From Amyelois transitella (taxonomy: Eukaryota > Arthropoda > Insecta > Lepidoptera > Pyralidae): DNA of 64,000 nt. The notes under the pieces are model-generated. The model was not told the origin of the DNA, made no database searches, and was given only the letters and a program-made list of their open reading frames with translations. The stretch lies in the NCBI RefSeq assembly GCF_032362555.1, contig NC_083525.1, positions 357,501 through 421,500 of the forward strand, read 5' to 3'. Both the position numbers and the translations under genes were made by a program. Shown here one piece after another: positions 11,218 through 21,982 of the stretch (its first letter is position 1; the number at the start of each line of letters is the position of its first letter).

Positions 11218-11445
11218 CTCTCGTCCACATTTCTGTTCTAAGTTCGGATAGTTGGGAAGTTGACGTTGTTTAAGAAAATGCTGCAGTGCAGTCTGTTACT
11301 GCTTCTTCTGCTTTCCGCTTTGGAAGCGGCAGTGAACTTAGAATAATTAATTTATTTGACGTCAACCAATGTTGTGAAACAAAATGATATGACAATTAGT
11401 AAGTGATATGAAGTAATAAAAATAAAAATTTTGAATTTGAATATA
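11218..11445 (+). repeat. R5 interspersed repeat
   Basis: Shares atgctgcagtgcagt, ggaagcggcagt and tttgacgtcaa with copies at 25780, 27707, 50957 and 53476. Probably a LINE 3' end or SINE; class not determined. Confidence 0.55.
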
Positions 11446-11617
11446 CCAAATAAACATTGATTTTTTTTTCTTTCAAAAAGGCCTGACTTTATGTATGTAT
11501 GAATTTATGTCGGCAGCAGCATCTAGCATCTATAGTGCATTCAATATTGAATTGCAAACTACCAATGGTATTATTGAGTGACAATAATTTACATTTTGCT
11601 GTCGATTATATCAGCAA

Positions 11618-13423
11618 AGGCTATCAGAAGACTTTCAGTCAAATCTGAAAGTATTCTGGAAATCCGTAAGGTCAGCCCGAGGAGATACTATAACCGGAGA
11701 GCTGACTAGGATCAGATGCCAGGATGGTAGCGTTGTGAAAGGAGAAGAATGTGTACTAAAGATATGGAAGGACTATTTTGAAAGTTTATTTGAAAAAAAG
11801 GAAGGAAATAAGAAAGATTTCTGCTATTGCGAAGAAAAAGAGAATGAGATGGAAGGCGAAATTGAAATGTTCGAAATTGTGGAAGCACTTAAGAGTATGA
11901 AAGCGGGAAAGGCTGCTGGGTGTGATAGAGTGTCGGTCGAGATGCTTAAAGCAGGAAAAGGCGTAGTAGCTAGTCAGTTGTACTGCCTTTTCAATTTGTG
12001 TTGGAGAAGCGGCCGAGTACCAAAAGATTGGTGTAAGGCTGTTATCGTGCCACTTTACAAAGGAAAAGGGTCACAGCTGGACTGCAAAAATTATCGTGGT
12101 ATAAGCCTGCTGAGCGTCGTCGGCAAATTGTATGCTAAGGTATTGATTAATAGAGTCAGGAATGAAACTGATGACAAAATATGGGATGCTCAAGCGGGAT
12201 TTCGAAAGGGAATGGGATGTACTGATCAGGTCTTTTCCTTGCGGTGCATAGCCGAAAAGTTTTTGGCCAAGAGTCAAAAAGTCTATTGCACATTCGTAGA
12301 TCTGGAAAAGGCCTATGACAGAGTTGAGAGGAATGAATTGTGGTCAGCACTTTCTATGCATGGGGTGAGCAGTCTCTTAATACGAGCACTGAAATCCTTA
12401 TATGAGGATTCGAGTGCTTGTGTCAGGATAAACGGAGCGCACACTGAGTGGTTTAAGATTGAGAAAGGCGTAAGGCAAGGATGTGTTGCGTCACCGTGGC
12501 TGTTCAACCTATTTATGGACAGCTGTTTGACAGATTTGAAAGAGTCTAAAAGTGGATTAAGGATGAATGAGTTACTCGTCAAATGTCTGCTCTATGCCGA
12601 CGATCAGGTTATACTGGCGTCATCAGCGGAGGAGTTACAGGAGATGGTAAACTGTATGCATGAAGCTTTAAAAGAGAAAGGAATGAAAGTGAACGTAAGT
12701 AAAACTAAAACACTGGTTTTTGAAATGGAGAAAGAAATGACAGCATGTAATATTTTGATTGGAGGAGAAAAAGTGGAGCAAGTGAAAGAGTTTGTATATC
12801 TAGGATCAAAGTTTACATCAGATGACAAGTATGATAGTGATATTGAAAGGAGAGTGAACGCGGGGAACATGGTGAATGGAGCTTTGCATGCCTTTATGAG
12901 CAGTCAGAAACTATCCAAAAAGGCTCGACTGGCTGTGCACAGGGGCGTGTTGGTCCCGACATTAATGTATGGGAGTGAAAGTTGGGTATGGCAAAAGAAG
13001 CATGAAAGCAGAATAAATGCAGTGGAAATGAGAGCGTTAAGGAGTATGATGGGTGTGAAATTGAGTGACAGGATAAGGAACAGCGTGATAAGGGAATGTT
13101 GTGATGTGAAAGAAGATGTAGTTACAGGAATAGAAAAGGGTATGTTAAGATGGTTCGGTCATGTGGAGAGGATGAATGAAAGCAGGTTGACTAAGCAGAT
13201 ATACAAGGAGAGTGTGGAGGGAAAGGTCGGAGTGGGAAGACCTAGACGAACGTATCTTGATCAAATTAAGGACGTCCTGGTAAAGGGTCAGGTCAAAAGT
13301 ACCCGAAACCGCCGAGCTTGTATGAAGAGAGTTATGAATGTGGACGAAGCGAAAGAAGTATGCAGAGATCGTGGCAAGTGGAAAGAGGTAGTCTCTGCCT
13401 ACCCCTCCGGGAAAGAGGCGTGA
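11618..13423 (+). CDS. RTE-like LINE reverse transcriptase, 5'-truncated ORF
   Basis: The frame is open from the first base of the insertion to TGA at 13421, so the GTG at 11735 is not a genuine start. Reverse transcriptase motifs in order: a block with GKAAGCDRV, VPLYKGKG, FVDLEKAYDRV (first catalytic Asp), GVRQGCVASPWLFN, and LLYADDQVIL (YADD at 12594-12605). A C-terminal region follows with RWFGHVERM and [15 protein letters not shown], which is typical of RTE-clade elements. No apurinic endonuclease domain remains. About 600 codons without a stop indicate recent insertion. It could belong to a sister clade of RTE; the LINE assignment is certain. Confidence 0.9.
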   Translation, partial: RLSEDFQSNLKVFWKSVRSARGDTITGELTRIRCQDGSVVKGEECVLKIWKDYFESLFEKKEGNKKDFCYCEEKENEMEGEIEMFEIVEALKSMKAGKAAGCDRVSVEMLKAGKGVVASQLYCLFNLCWRSGRVPKDWCKAVIVPLYKGKGSQLDCKNYRGISLLSVVGKLYAKVLINRVRNETDDKIWDAQAGFRKGMGCTDQVFSLRCIAEKFLAKSQKVYCTFVDLEKAYDRVERNELWSALSMHGVSSLLIRALKSLYEDSSACVRINGAHTEWFKIEKGVRQGCVASPWLFNLFMDSCLTDLKESKSGLRMNELLVKCLLYADDQVILASSAEELQEMVNCMHEALKEKGMKVNVSKTKTLVFEMEKEMTACNILIGGEKVEQVKEFVYLGSKFTSDDKYDSDIERRVNAGNMVNGALHAFMSSQKLSKKARLAVHRGVLVPTLMYGSESWVWQKKHESRINAVEMRALRSMMGVKLSDRIRNSVIRECCDVKEDVVTGIEKGMLRWFGHVERMNESRLTKQIYKESVEGKVGVGRPRRTYLDQIKDVLVKGQVKSTRNRRACMKRVMNVDEAKEVCRDRGKWKEVVSAYPSGKEA

Positions 13424-13442
13424 TTTTATGTATGTATGTATG
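11618..13442 (+). mobile_element. RTE-A LINE, 5'-truncated, with 12-bp target duplication
   Basis: Flanked by ttatatcagcaa at 11606-11617 and 13443-13454, which fixes both ends. The 3' end is ..cctccgggaaagaggcgtgatttt followed by (ATGT)n. The endonuclease half is missing, as expected for incomplete reverse transcription. Confidence 0.9.
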
Positions 13443-13454
13443 TTATATCAGCAA

Positions 13455-13673
13455 TCGCTGTGCCCGCGACTTCGTCCACGTGGAATAGTTATTTTGGGCA
13501 TCATTGAAGCTCTCAAGGATGAATAATTTTCCAGTTGCAGCGTGATGTTATATAGCCTAAAACCTTCCTCGATAAATGGTCTATTCAACACAAATTTTTA
13601 ATTCGAACCAATAGTCCCTGAGATTAGCGTGTTCAAATAAACAAACTCTTAAGCTTTATAATATTAGTATAGA
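13455..13673 (-). mobile_element. HEL-1 Helitron, reverse copy lacking its CTAG end
   Basis: Starts gctgtgcccgcgacttcgtcc, where other copies have ctagctgtgcccgcg, and ends near cttaagctttataatatt. It abuts the target duplication of the RTE-A insertion. Confidence 0.7.
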
Positions 13674-13680
13674 TGTACTG

Positions 13681-13817
13681 TAAAGCACCCGAAACCGCCG
13701 AGCTTGTATGAAGAGAGTTATGAATGTGGATGAAGCGAAGGAAGTATGCAGAGATCGTGGCAGAAAGAAGCAGCAGTGGTGGAAAGAGGCGTGATTTTAT
13801 GTATGTATGTATGTATG
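13681..13817 (+). mobile_element. RTE-A LINE 3' fragment with 13-bp target duplication
   Basis: tatagatgtactg occurs at 13668-13680 and 13818-13830. The body is the last ~100 coding bases and the tail. The sequence between gagatcgtggca and gaaagaggcgtg is replaced by an unrelated gaaagaagcagcagtggtg. Confidence 0.85.
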
Positions 13818-13852
13818 TATAGATGTACTGCGCTAATCGCCTTTCTATTTTA

Positions 13853-13995
13853 ATTTCTTCCCACCCTAAGGTTGACTGGAAGAGATTGCTTAAGCGATAA
13901 GTCCGCCTTTGTACTTACTTCAATACCTGTGTTTTTATTTTTCGGTTTCCTTTTTCTCATGGTGCAATAAAGAGTTTATCTATCTATCTATCTCA
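13853..13995 (+). repeat. R6 LINE 3' untranslated fragment
   Basis: Contains ggttgactggaagag..gataagtccgcctttgtac, caataaag and a (TCTA)n tail, a common Lepidoptera LINE 3' end. Related pieces lie near 17840, 26085 and 38608. Confidence 0.6.
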
Positions 13996-14229
13996 CGATA
14001 TCAATCAACAAGAACAAAGTTCATAAACATTCCACAGCAAATGCAATGGACAATTTGATTACAGGACAATACCGCGGCCCATAAACCACACTGACACTGC
14101 CAAATTAACGGGCCATTAAATTAACTGTCTCATTATTCGGGACAGACAGGTAAACATGGCCCTAATTTTTGCATGCCTGAAAAGGTCGTTGACCTCGCTT
14201 TGAGGACAAGGCAATTTTTAAACCAATAT

Positions 14230-14336
14230 ACACACATACACATGGTCACGTCTATATCCTTTGCGGGGTAGACAGAGCCAACAGTCTTGAAAAGACTGAA
14301 TGTCCGTTTACGTTACATTCAGCTATTTGGCTTATT
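14230..14336 (-). mobile_element. S1 SINE, 3' part only
   Basis: Reverse copy of the last ~100 bases. Confidence 0.75.
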
Positions 14337-14378
14337 TAAACCAATATTTCGATTTTAATTATATTCTTTCACATTGAC

Positions 14379-14620
14379 GGCCTCTGTGGCACAGCGGTAG
14401 TACGCTTGTTTTGTGACACCGGAGGTCCTGGGTTCGAATACCGGTCAGGGCGTGATGAGAAAAGAGCTTTTTCTGATTGGCCTAGGACTTGGATGTTTAT
14501 CTACATATATAACTACATATAAAGTATTATGAAATATAGTATCGTTGAGTTAGTATCTCGCAACACAAGTCTCAAACTTACTTCGAGGCTAACTCAATCT
14601 GTGTAATTTGTCCCGTATAA
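14379..14620 (+). mobile_element. S2 tRNA-derived SINE (family described here)
   Basis: The head is tRNA-like: ggcctctgtggcacagcggtagtacgc holds a pol III A box and gggttcgaat.cc a B box. The body follows (ctgattggcct..cttggat..tatctat..gttgagttagtatctcg..cgaggctaactcaatc) and the end is taatttgtcccgtat. About 235 bp. Eight copies in both orientations share the non-tRNA body, so these are SINEs and not tRNA genes. Confidence 0.8.
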
Positions 14621-14738
14621 GAAAACAACATTGCGTAAGTGGTCGATTCTGTGCACGATACGAAAAATGTGCTCATTTCAAGATGTAAAAATTTAAAACC
14701 CGCCGTTACCAATAACAGTAGATACCAATAAAATCGTA

Positions 14739-14927
14739 ATCACTACATAGTACTTATAAAACAAAGTCGCTATTTTAGTCTGTTTGTCTGTATGCTTAAA
14801 TCTTTAAAATTACGCAACGGATTTTGATGCGGTTTTTTGTAACAGGTAGAGTGATTCAAGAGGAAGGTTTTTATGTATATTTTTTTCCGAATTTTGCACC
14901 CGTGCTAAGCAGGGGCGGGTCGCTAGT
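14739..14927 (+). mobile_element. HEL-3 Helitron-like element
   Basis: From atcactacatag..aaaacaaagtcgc to gcggggcgggtcgCTAG|T (one substitution at agcagg). Copies at 17931 and 33797 share both ends. Confidence 0.65.
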
Positions 14928-15112
14928 CTTGTATAAAAGGTGGCACGTCAGCATTTTACCCTGAGTTCATCATAATATTTGATCTAAAGCCATGAAACTG
15001 TTAAAAAATTCAAATGTCGAAAAATCTGCCCTGTAACTAATAATTTATTAACGCGTTACATCTCAAGCCCTTACTATTTGAAGTTCAAATTTTTCAAGAA
15101 ATAATAGTTTCA

Positions 15113-15345
15113 TTTGGCCTCTGTGGCGCAGCGGTAGTACGCTTGTCTGTGACACCGAAGGTCCTGGGTTCGAATCCTGGCCAGGGCATGATGAGAAAAA
15201 TAACTTTTTCCGATTGGTCTGGGTCTTGGATATTTATGTATATACGTATTTATAATACAATATAGTATCTTTGAGTTAGTATCTCGTAACACAAGTTTCG
15301 AACTTACTTCGAGGCTAACTCAATCTGTGTAATTTGTCTCATATA
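15113..15345 (+). mobile_element. S2 tRNA-derived SINE
   Basis: Intact A-box-like (gtggcgcagcggtag) and B-box-like (gggttcgaatcc) sequences; ends aatttgtctcatatat. Confidence 0.85.
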
Positions 15346-15360
15346 TATTTATATTTATTA

Positions 15361-15619
15361 CATACATACATACAATCACGTCTATATCCCTTGCGGGGTA
15401 GACAGAGCCTACAGTCTTGTAAAGACTGATAGGCCACGTTCAGCTATTTGGCTTTAAGATAGGATTGAGATTCAAATAGTGACAGGTTGCTAGCCCATCG
15501 CCTAAAAGGAGAATCCCAAGTTTATAAGCCTACCCCTTAGTCGGCTTTTACGACATCCATGGGAAAGAGATGGAGTGGTCCTATTCTTTTTTGTATTGGT
15601 GCCGGAAACCACACGGCAC
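15361..15619 (-). mobile_element. S1 SINE, full length
   Basis: Reverse copy, tail catacatacatac to head acacggcac; inserted next to the end of the S2 copy. Confidence 0.85.
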
Positions 15620-16016
15620 TTGGCACACGGCAATTTGCGGTTTATCGCATTCGTTTTGTTTACCGACTTTAAAAACAGAACGTTCTTAATTTAAATCTGT
15701 TTTTTTATTATTTCTTTTTTAATGATTTTTATATTTATTAATTTATCTTTATTAATATACGTCTTGAAAAATGAAAGTTTAAAAAATGTAATAGACATTT
15801 GCTTTGCATTTAACGAATAAACTTTAAAAAAATATTAAAATTCGAAGATTTAGATACACAGAAAAATCTTTAGATTCTTTTTTTTTTATTCCTACTAGAC
15901 CGAAGTCTCGAACAAAAGAAACATTTTAATTTAAATTTTCTACAAAAACTGCTTTCAAACAAATCGATCAAGTATATATTTTAATAGTTTATATGATATA
16001 CAACAATTGTATAACA

Positions 16017-16253
16017 TGTAATCACATCTACATCCCCTGCAAGGTAGACAGAGCCAACAGATATCAAATGTCTGAAAGGCCACGTTCAGCTGTTTGACTT
16101 AATGGTAGAATTGAGATTCAAATAGCGACAGGTTGCTAGCCCATCGCCTAAAAGAGGAATCCCAAGTATATAAGCCTATGCCTTAGTCGCCTTTTACGAC
16201 ATCCACTAGAATGAGATTAAGTGGTCCTATTCTTTTTTCTATTGGTGCCGGGC
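16017..16253 (-). mobile_element. S1 SINE, diverged
   Basis: Reverse copy with a decayed tail and a head ending gtgccgggcac. Confidence 0.75.
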
Positions 16254-16663
16254 ACAATGCAACAAAAAATTTATTTATTACCAAAATTTTAAAAAAATAT
16301 AATAATAATACATAATACGGAATAAAGATGCGTGCACGCATCCATTGTACTTGAGTTCGACTTGCACTTAGCCGGTTTTAAGCCTTGTCAACCCGTTCCG
16401 CCATCAAGAAACCAAGAACGCAGCTACGTACGAAATTCGTCGCGAAATCATAGTAAAGGCCAATTCTTCTAAACAATTTCCCAAAGGCGAGTTGCCCTGA
16501 CCTCAATTTATCCTTTGACCGGCCTTTTGTCCCGGCTTCAAAGTGTTGCAAATCATTCCGGGCTAACATCTATGCTAATTCGAGGTACAAAATGGAAATT
16601 AAATGCCCTTGGTATCGTGTAAATTGTGTTATTTCCGTATGTAGTTATGTCCAGGTACGGCAC

Positions 16664-16885
16664 ATTATACATACATATAATCACGTCTATATCCCTTGCG
16701 GGGTAGACAGAGCCAACAGTCTTGAAAAGACTGATAGGTCACGCTCAGCTATTTGGCTTTAAGATAGAATTGAGATTCAAACAGTGATAGGTTGCTAGCC
16801 CATCGCCTATAAGAAGAATCCCAAGTTATTAAGCCTACCGCCTAGTCGTCTTTTACGACATCAATGGGAAAGAGATGGAGTGGTC
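16664..16885 (-). mobile_element. S1 SINE lacking its head
   Basis: Reverse copy to gagatggagtggtc. The head is replaced by a + 3' piece of another S1 (16903-16970). Confidence 0.75.
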
Positions 16886-16902
16886 TGTTGGCTTTGTTTT
16901 GA

Positions 16903-16970
16903 CGTTTGAAGACTGTTGGCTCTGTCTATCCTGCAAGGGATATATACGTGCTTTTATGTATGTATGTATG
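16903..16970 (+). mobile_element. S1 SINE 3' end
   Basis: gaagactgttggctctgtc..atgtatgtatgtatg; opposite orientation to the preceding copy. Confidence 0.7.
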
Positions 16971-17245
16971 CAAGGAGCAGCGAATTGAACACAGTCTTAA
17001 AATAGCGACAAAATTAGCACCCCTACAAAAAACAGCAAATCAAACGCCACTTTTGACGAATAAAAAAAAAATCATTAAAAAAGAAATAATAAAAAAACAG
17101 ATTTAAATAAAGAACGTTCTGTTTTTAAAGTCGGTAAACAAAACGAATGCGATAAACCGCAAATTCAGTGGAGTGACGCCCCGCTGTGAATGCACTTTAT
17201 TTGGGGAGGCTGCGTCAGGCGAAAGGAAATTAAAAATATTACAGA

Positions 17246-17530
17246 AGTAAGATATAGGCTTAAAAACATGGAATTATTTTTTTGATGGAAGTATGCAGAC
17301 ATCGTGGCAAGTGGACAGATGTAGTCTCTGCCTACCCTTCCGGGAAAAGGCGTGATTTTATGTATGTAGGTATGTAGTTATTTGGGCGATGGGCTAGCAA
17401 CCTGTCACTATTTGAATCTTAATTCTATCAGCTGAACGTGTCCTGTCAGTTTTTCAAGACTATTGGCACTGTCTATCCCGCAAGGGATATAGACGTGACT
17501 ATATGCGTGTCTATATTTATGTATGTGTGT
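17246..17530 (+). mobile_element. S1 SINE interrupted by an RTE-A fragment
   Basis: The left part runs gatataggcttaaaaaca..; the right part resumes gggcgatgggctagcaacc at about 17382. The LINE piece sits between them, showing the order of insertion. Confidence 0.7.
17286..17375 (+). mobile_element. RTE-A LINE 3' fragment inside S1
   Basis: ggaagtatgcagacatcgtgg..ccgggaaaaggcgtgattttatgtatgta. A ttattt repeat on both sides is a possible short target duplication. Confidence 0.75.
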
Positions 17531-17837
17531 ATCAATGAGCATTAATTATTATAAGTTTTCTAAATTTAGTGTTTTTTTTTCTATAATTACCTTTTTTTGT
17601 TTTAAATCAATTTAAAAAAAAAGGTTTACAAAAAAGTTTATGAAAATATCCATTTATTATTAAAATCTGCAGATGTATAGCAAATGTTTTATTTGCTATC
17701 ATTATATGTGTGTTGTAACTATATGAATGTGTTTATTGTCTTTTACGCCATCCATTGAAAAGCTAGGTATATAAGGTTTATAGTATAAATTTTATAGTAA
17801 GTATGTTTATTATACATTATTATTATCACCCACACAA

Positions 17838-17920
17838 AGGTTCTCCGCTTAACACAATTGTAGACTGTTAGATAATGCTATTAGTATTAAGTCCGCCTAT
17901 TGTACTTTACAAATTGTAAT
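17838..17920 (+). repeat. R6 LINE 3' fragment
   Basis: gactgttagataatgctattagtattaagtccgcctattgtac; a diverged version of the 13853 copy. Confidence 0.5.
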
Positions 17921-17930
17921 TGTTACAATC

Positions 17931-18111
17931 ACTACATAGTATAAAACAAAGTCGCTATTTTAGTCTGTTTGTCTGTATGCTTAAATCTTTAAAATTACGC
18001 AACGGATTTTTATGCGGTTTTTGTAACAGGTAGAGTGATTCAAGAGGAAGGTATTTATGTATAATTTTTTCCGAAGTTTGCACCCGTGCGAAGCCGGGGC
18101 GGGTCGCTAGT
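17931..18111 (+). mobile_element. HEL-3 Helitron-like element
   Basis: Starts tcactacatagtataaaacaa and ends gaagccggggcgggtcgCTAG|T. Confidence 0.7.
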
Positions 18112-18133
18112 AAATAAATAAAAGCAATAGAGA

Positions 18134-18350
18134 ATAGTGGGACAGGGCCGGCCTCGTCAAACTTTCAATGACCAAACTTCGAATGTCTTGAAAAAAGGAG
18201 ATGTTAGGAGTACCCGTAACCGTCGAATATGCATGAAAAGAGTAATGAGTGTGGAGGAAGCGGGAGAGGTCTGTGAGGATCGTAGCAAGTGGAAATCCAT
18301 AGTCTCTGCCTACCCCAATGGGTAACAGGCGTGATAGTATGAATGTATAA
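18134..18350 (+). mobile_element. RTE-B LINE 3' fragment
   Basis: Related to RTE-A but ends cctaccccaatggg.aacaggcgtgat.gtatg. It encodes a degraded LINE C-terminus ([23 protein letters not shown]..). A second RTE subfamily with copies near 24821, 27059 and 61358. Confidence 0.75.
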
Positions 18351-18793
18351 CAATATAAATTTTTTATTTCATTTTTCGTTAAAAGTTCACTATAGTTTTT
18401 ATTCTGAACTCTCTTTAATTTGTCAGACAGCCGAGTTGTAATCAATGAACCGAGTGAATTCAATATTTGATTCATTAATGTCCCCTCACATAATTCAGCC
18501 GCCGAGCTGATATCATCATAAAACCTCTATATACTTACACTCTCTATTTTATATTATTACTAGATTTGACCCGCGACTTCGCGATTTGACCTGCGTAAAA
18601 CGGAAAATCCAGGTAATTTTTATACCCTAAGGAATACGTTATTTTTGTATATTCTTCGACTAACAGTAGAACCTGCTTTCAAAGTGATACTAAATCAGGC
18701 AAACAGTCAGTGACCTCTTTTGTACATTTTAATAGTTATTAAAATGTACAAAAGAGGTATTTAATAGTTATTATAATTGTAGGTATTAAGTTA

Positions 18794-19120
18794 CATACAT
18801 ACATACATACATAAAATCACGCCTCTTTCCTGGAGGGGTAGGCAGAGACTACCTCTTTCCACTTGCCACGATCTCTGCATACTTCCTTCGCTTCATCCAC
18901 ATTCATAACTCTCTTCATACAAGCTCGGCGGTTTCGTACTTTTGACCTGACCCTTTACCAGGACGTCGTTAATTTGATCATGATACGTTCGTCTACGTCT
19001 TCCCACTCCGACCTTTCCCTCCACACTCTCCTTGTATATTTGCTTAGTCAACCTGCTTTCATTCATCCCCTCCACATGACCGAACCATCTCAACATACCC
19101 TTTTCTATTCCTACCCTTTT
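18794..19120 (-). mobile_element. RTE-A LINE 3' fragment
   Basis: Reverse copy: tail acatacatacat, then aaatcacgcctctttcc, reading back to the RWFGHVEGMNE region of the LINE C-terminus. Confidence 0.85.
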
Positions 19121-19194
19121 ATATCTATTTAGTTACCTAATTACTATTTAGTTATACGTACGTATATCAAACTTTGTTTTTAATATTATCATTT

Positions 19195-19265
19195 TTACAA
19201 CAACAAACTGCACTGCAGCGTTTTCTTCAATGACGTCAACTTCACAAATATCCAAACTAAGTATA
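19195..19265 (-). repeat. R5 repeat fragment
   Basis: Reverse match to the ctgcagtgcagt..tgacgtcaa core of R5. Confidence 0.45.
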
Positions 19266-19269
19266 GAAA

Positions 19270-19422
19270 TGTCTATCAGTCTTGAAATGACTGATAGGCC
19301 ACGTTCAGCTGTTTGGTTTAATGATAGAATTGTGATTCAAATCGTGAAAGGTTGCTAGCCAATCGCCTACAAGAAGAATCCCAATTACTACAACCACGGG
19401 AAAGAGATGGAGTGCTGCTTTT
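19270..19422 (-). mobile_element. S1 SINE fragment
   Basis: Reverse copy lacking both tail and head; adjoins a full copy in the same orientation. Confidence 0.7.
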
Positions 19423-19423
19423 A

Positions 19424-19673
19424 TATATGATCACGTCTATATCCCCAGCGGGGTAGACAGAGCCACCAGTCTTGAAAAGACTGATAGGCCACGCTCAGCT
19501 GTTTGGCTTAGTGATAGAATTAAGATTCAAATAGTGACAGGTTGCCAGCCCATCGCCTAAAAGAGGAATCCCAAGTTTATAAGCCTATCCCTTAGTCGCC
19601 TTTTACGACAACCACGGGAAAGAGATGGAGTGCTCCTATTCTTTTCTTATTGGTGCCGGGAACCACACGGCAC
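19424..19673 (-). mobile_element. S1 SINE, near full length
   Basis: Reverse copy with intact head ccgggaaccacacggcac. Confidence 0.85.
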
Positions 19674-20190
19674 TACCAAAGGAGGCTTCCAAACTTATAC
19701 ACTAGATTTTATTATATTTTTATTTTTATTAAAAATGGGAATTTTGTTAACCAGTGGTGCGGGCGAAAATCGGTACTTACAAAATTAATAACAAACGTAT
19801 TTATTCATTTAAAACTTTATCGCGCATATTAAGTAATTGTATGGTATTTAATAGCAAACAAAACAAACAGTATCTATAGATGTATTTATAAAAATACAAT
19901 GTAACACAAAGTCTCTCTTATCGAAATAATCAAATATTTTATTAAACCAACACAAATATTGTATCAAAGCAAAGTTTCAATAATTCGCTACGTTTCCAAA
20001 CTCGCCTCAAGTCAACTTTTGCTCGGAATATTGACGTTAACCTGCGATTCCGCAGCTGCTGATATACATTATATACTCAGTAATAATGCGTTTCGGCAAA
20101 TGACGATTTTTTCTCAGTAATCTTAAGTGACCTAGAAAAACTCTATGAAAGGATTTTCCAAAATTCTCACGATTTTTATTTTACATTTTT

Positions 20191-20430
20191 GGTGCCGATA
20201 GAAAAAAGAATAGGACCACTACATCTCGTTCCCATGAAACTCGTAAAAGGTGACTAAGGGATAGGCTTATAAACTTGGGATTCTTCTTTTAGGCGATTGG
20301 CTAGCACCCTGTCGCTATTTGAACCTCAAATCCATCTTAAAGCCAACGTGGCCTATCAGTCTTTTCAACACTGTTGGCTCTGTCTACCCCGCAAGGGATA
20401 TAGACGTGATTATATTGATGTATGTATACA
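20191..20430 (+). mobile_element. S1 SINE, short 5' truncation
   Basis: Begins ggtgccgatagaaaaaag and ends tgatgtatgtata. Confidence 0.8.
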
Positions 20431-20667
20431 GTACACCGTAATTAGTCACTGAAGTACTAACTCAAATACGACGTAATGGATTGGTGCCTTAATGTAACAT
20501 TGCAAGCAATACCCTTTCAGTTTGCAAACTCGTTAAGATTCTTCAGAAAACAAAGAAATCAAGGCTCGGCTAATAACAGTTACTGGTTGACAAGTTGATT
20601 TGATAAATCACTTTTGCTTTGACATGTTTTACTTTAAACAAGCAAAACCAGGATTGTCACATAAATA

Positions 20668-21075
20668 CATACATATATACATGCATACATACATACATAC
20701 ATACATAATAATCACTTTTATATCCATTGCGAGGTAGATAAAGCCAACAGACTTGACAAGACTCATAAGCCACGTTTGAATTTGATTCAAATAGCGACAG
20801 GTTGCTAGCCTATCGCCCTAAAGAAGAATCCCCAGTTTATAAGCCTATCCCTTAATCGCCTTTTACGACATCCCTGGGGACGAGATGGAGTGAGTAGCAT
20901 AAATAGGTACATACAATTCAATTCTATATCCCTTGCAAAGTAGACAGAGCCAGCAGTCTTTGAAATACCAAAATTATGATTCAAATAATGGCAGGTTGCT
21001 AGATCGCCTTCAACAAGAATACTTACATACAAACATATAACTACGCTGACGTTGCGGGGTAGACAGAGACTTCAC
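20668..21075 (-). mobile_element. Run of S1 SINE pieces
   Basis: At least three reverse pieces (about 20668-20894, 20909-21012, 21022-21075), each starting with a tail-like (ACAT)n and truncated towards the head. Serial insertion into the tail of an earlier copy is likely. Confidence 0.65.
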
Positions 21076-21223
21076 CACAATTGGTGAAGGCTTTACAAAC
21101 AGTACTGCGGCGACTCTCCTGATTGCACGTCTATTGTCTCCGAAGATATAAAGCCGTGGAACAGCCCACAGTGCACAGAACGACCACCCGATGGTGAGAT
21201 CTTGCTCTGTTTAGCAACGACGC

Positions 21224-21658
21224 TTGCATTTTTCTTTGCTTTTCCATAAACACGTGACCTTTCATTCTTTTCTTGTATCTCAAAAGCGAGCTATACGCGC
21301 TATGGTACGAATATCTTCACAAGAATCTTGCAAACCACACTTCAAAAAGTTGGGAATACTAACGGTACCTGGTCTATATTTGCTTGTGGTCCTATCTGAT
21401 TTTAAAAAACAGCTTCCGCAACTTGAGACGGAACAAGAGAAAATCGAACGTGAAGGATCTAGACGAAAACACTTCATTTCCAATATAGTACCCCGTCTGA
21501 ATGTTGTCAAGCATTGTCCATACTATCAAGGGGTGAAATTATTTAATAGACTGCCAGTTGATTTCAGAGGAGATATCAGTTTAAATTTATTTAAAATCAA
21601 ACTTGAAAATATATTAATTGCCAAAAACATTTATGACATTGAGGATTTCTTTAACTAA
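21224..21658 (+). pseudogene. LINE reverse-transcriptase C-terminus (Jockey/CR1-like), truncated
   Basis: A 144-codon open frame with QKRAIRAM near the start, CKPHFKKLGILTVPGLY, and near the end KLFNRLP. This is the known C-terminal layout of Jockey/CR1-superfamily LINE proteins (the ..FKKLNILTVPSLY.. block). The catalytic part is absent. An (ATTG)n-like tail (tgattgattgatt) follows at about 21784-21800. This LINE is unrelated to RTE-A. Confidence 0.7.
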
Positions 21659-21982
21659 TAATGAATTATTGCACTTATCAAAGTTTTGTTAGATATTTTA
21701 AGTTTAATTGTTCTTTTTTGAAATTTTATTTTGTATTCTATTTGTATTCAGACATGATTGTTAAATTGTTATATGAATAAATGATTTGATTGATTGATTT
21801 TAGATTGTAAGCTCTTTCTATCCCTAAAGAGAAGCAAGTGATGTGTATGAAAAATCAAAAGAATAAATTTCGAAGAAATTCCGATTAAGATAAGTCGACC
21901 ATTGTACGTATTCTTCTTAATCCAATGACCGTTATATAATTTGTTATATTTCTCTTTATGAGCAACTAGAGAAAGCCCTATC

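Noticed and set aside
14379-14460. tRNA genes at S2 heads (also 15113, 51495, 61709 and reverse copies)
   Set aside because: A and B boxes are present, but every copy continues into the same non-tRNA body, so these are tRNA-derived SINEs. No cloverleaf with a paired acceptor stem is evident.
18107-18475. Minus-strand 122-codon frame and similar frames opposite RTE-A/RTE-B copies (for example 23117-23557, 61375-61686)
   Set aside because: Antisense shadows of LINE 3' ends that recur wherever those fragments occur.
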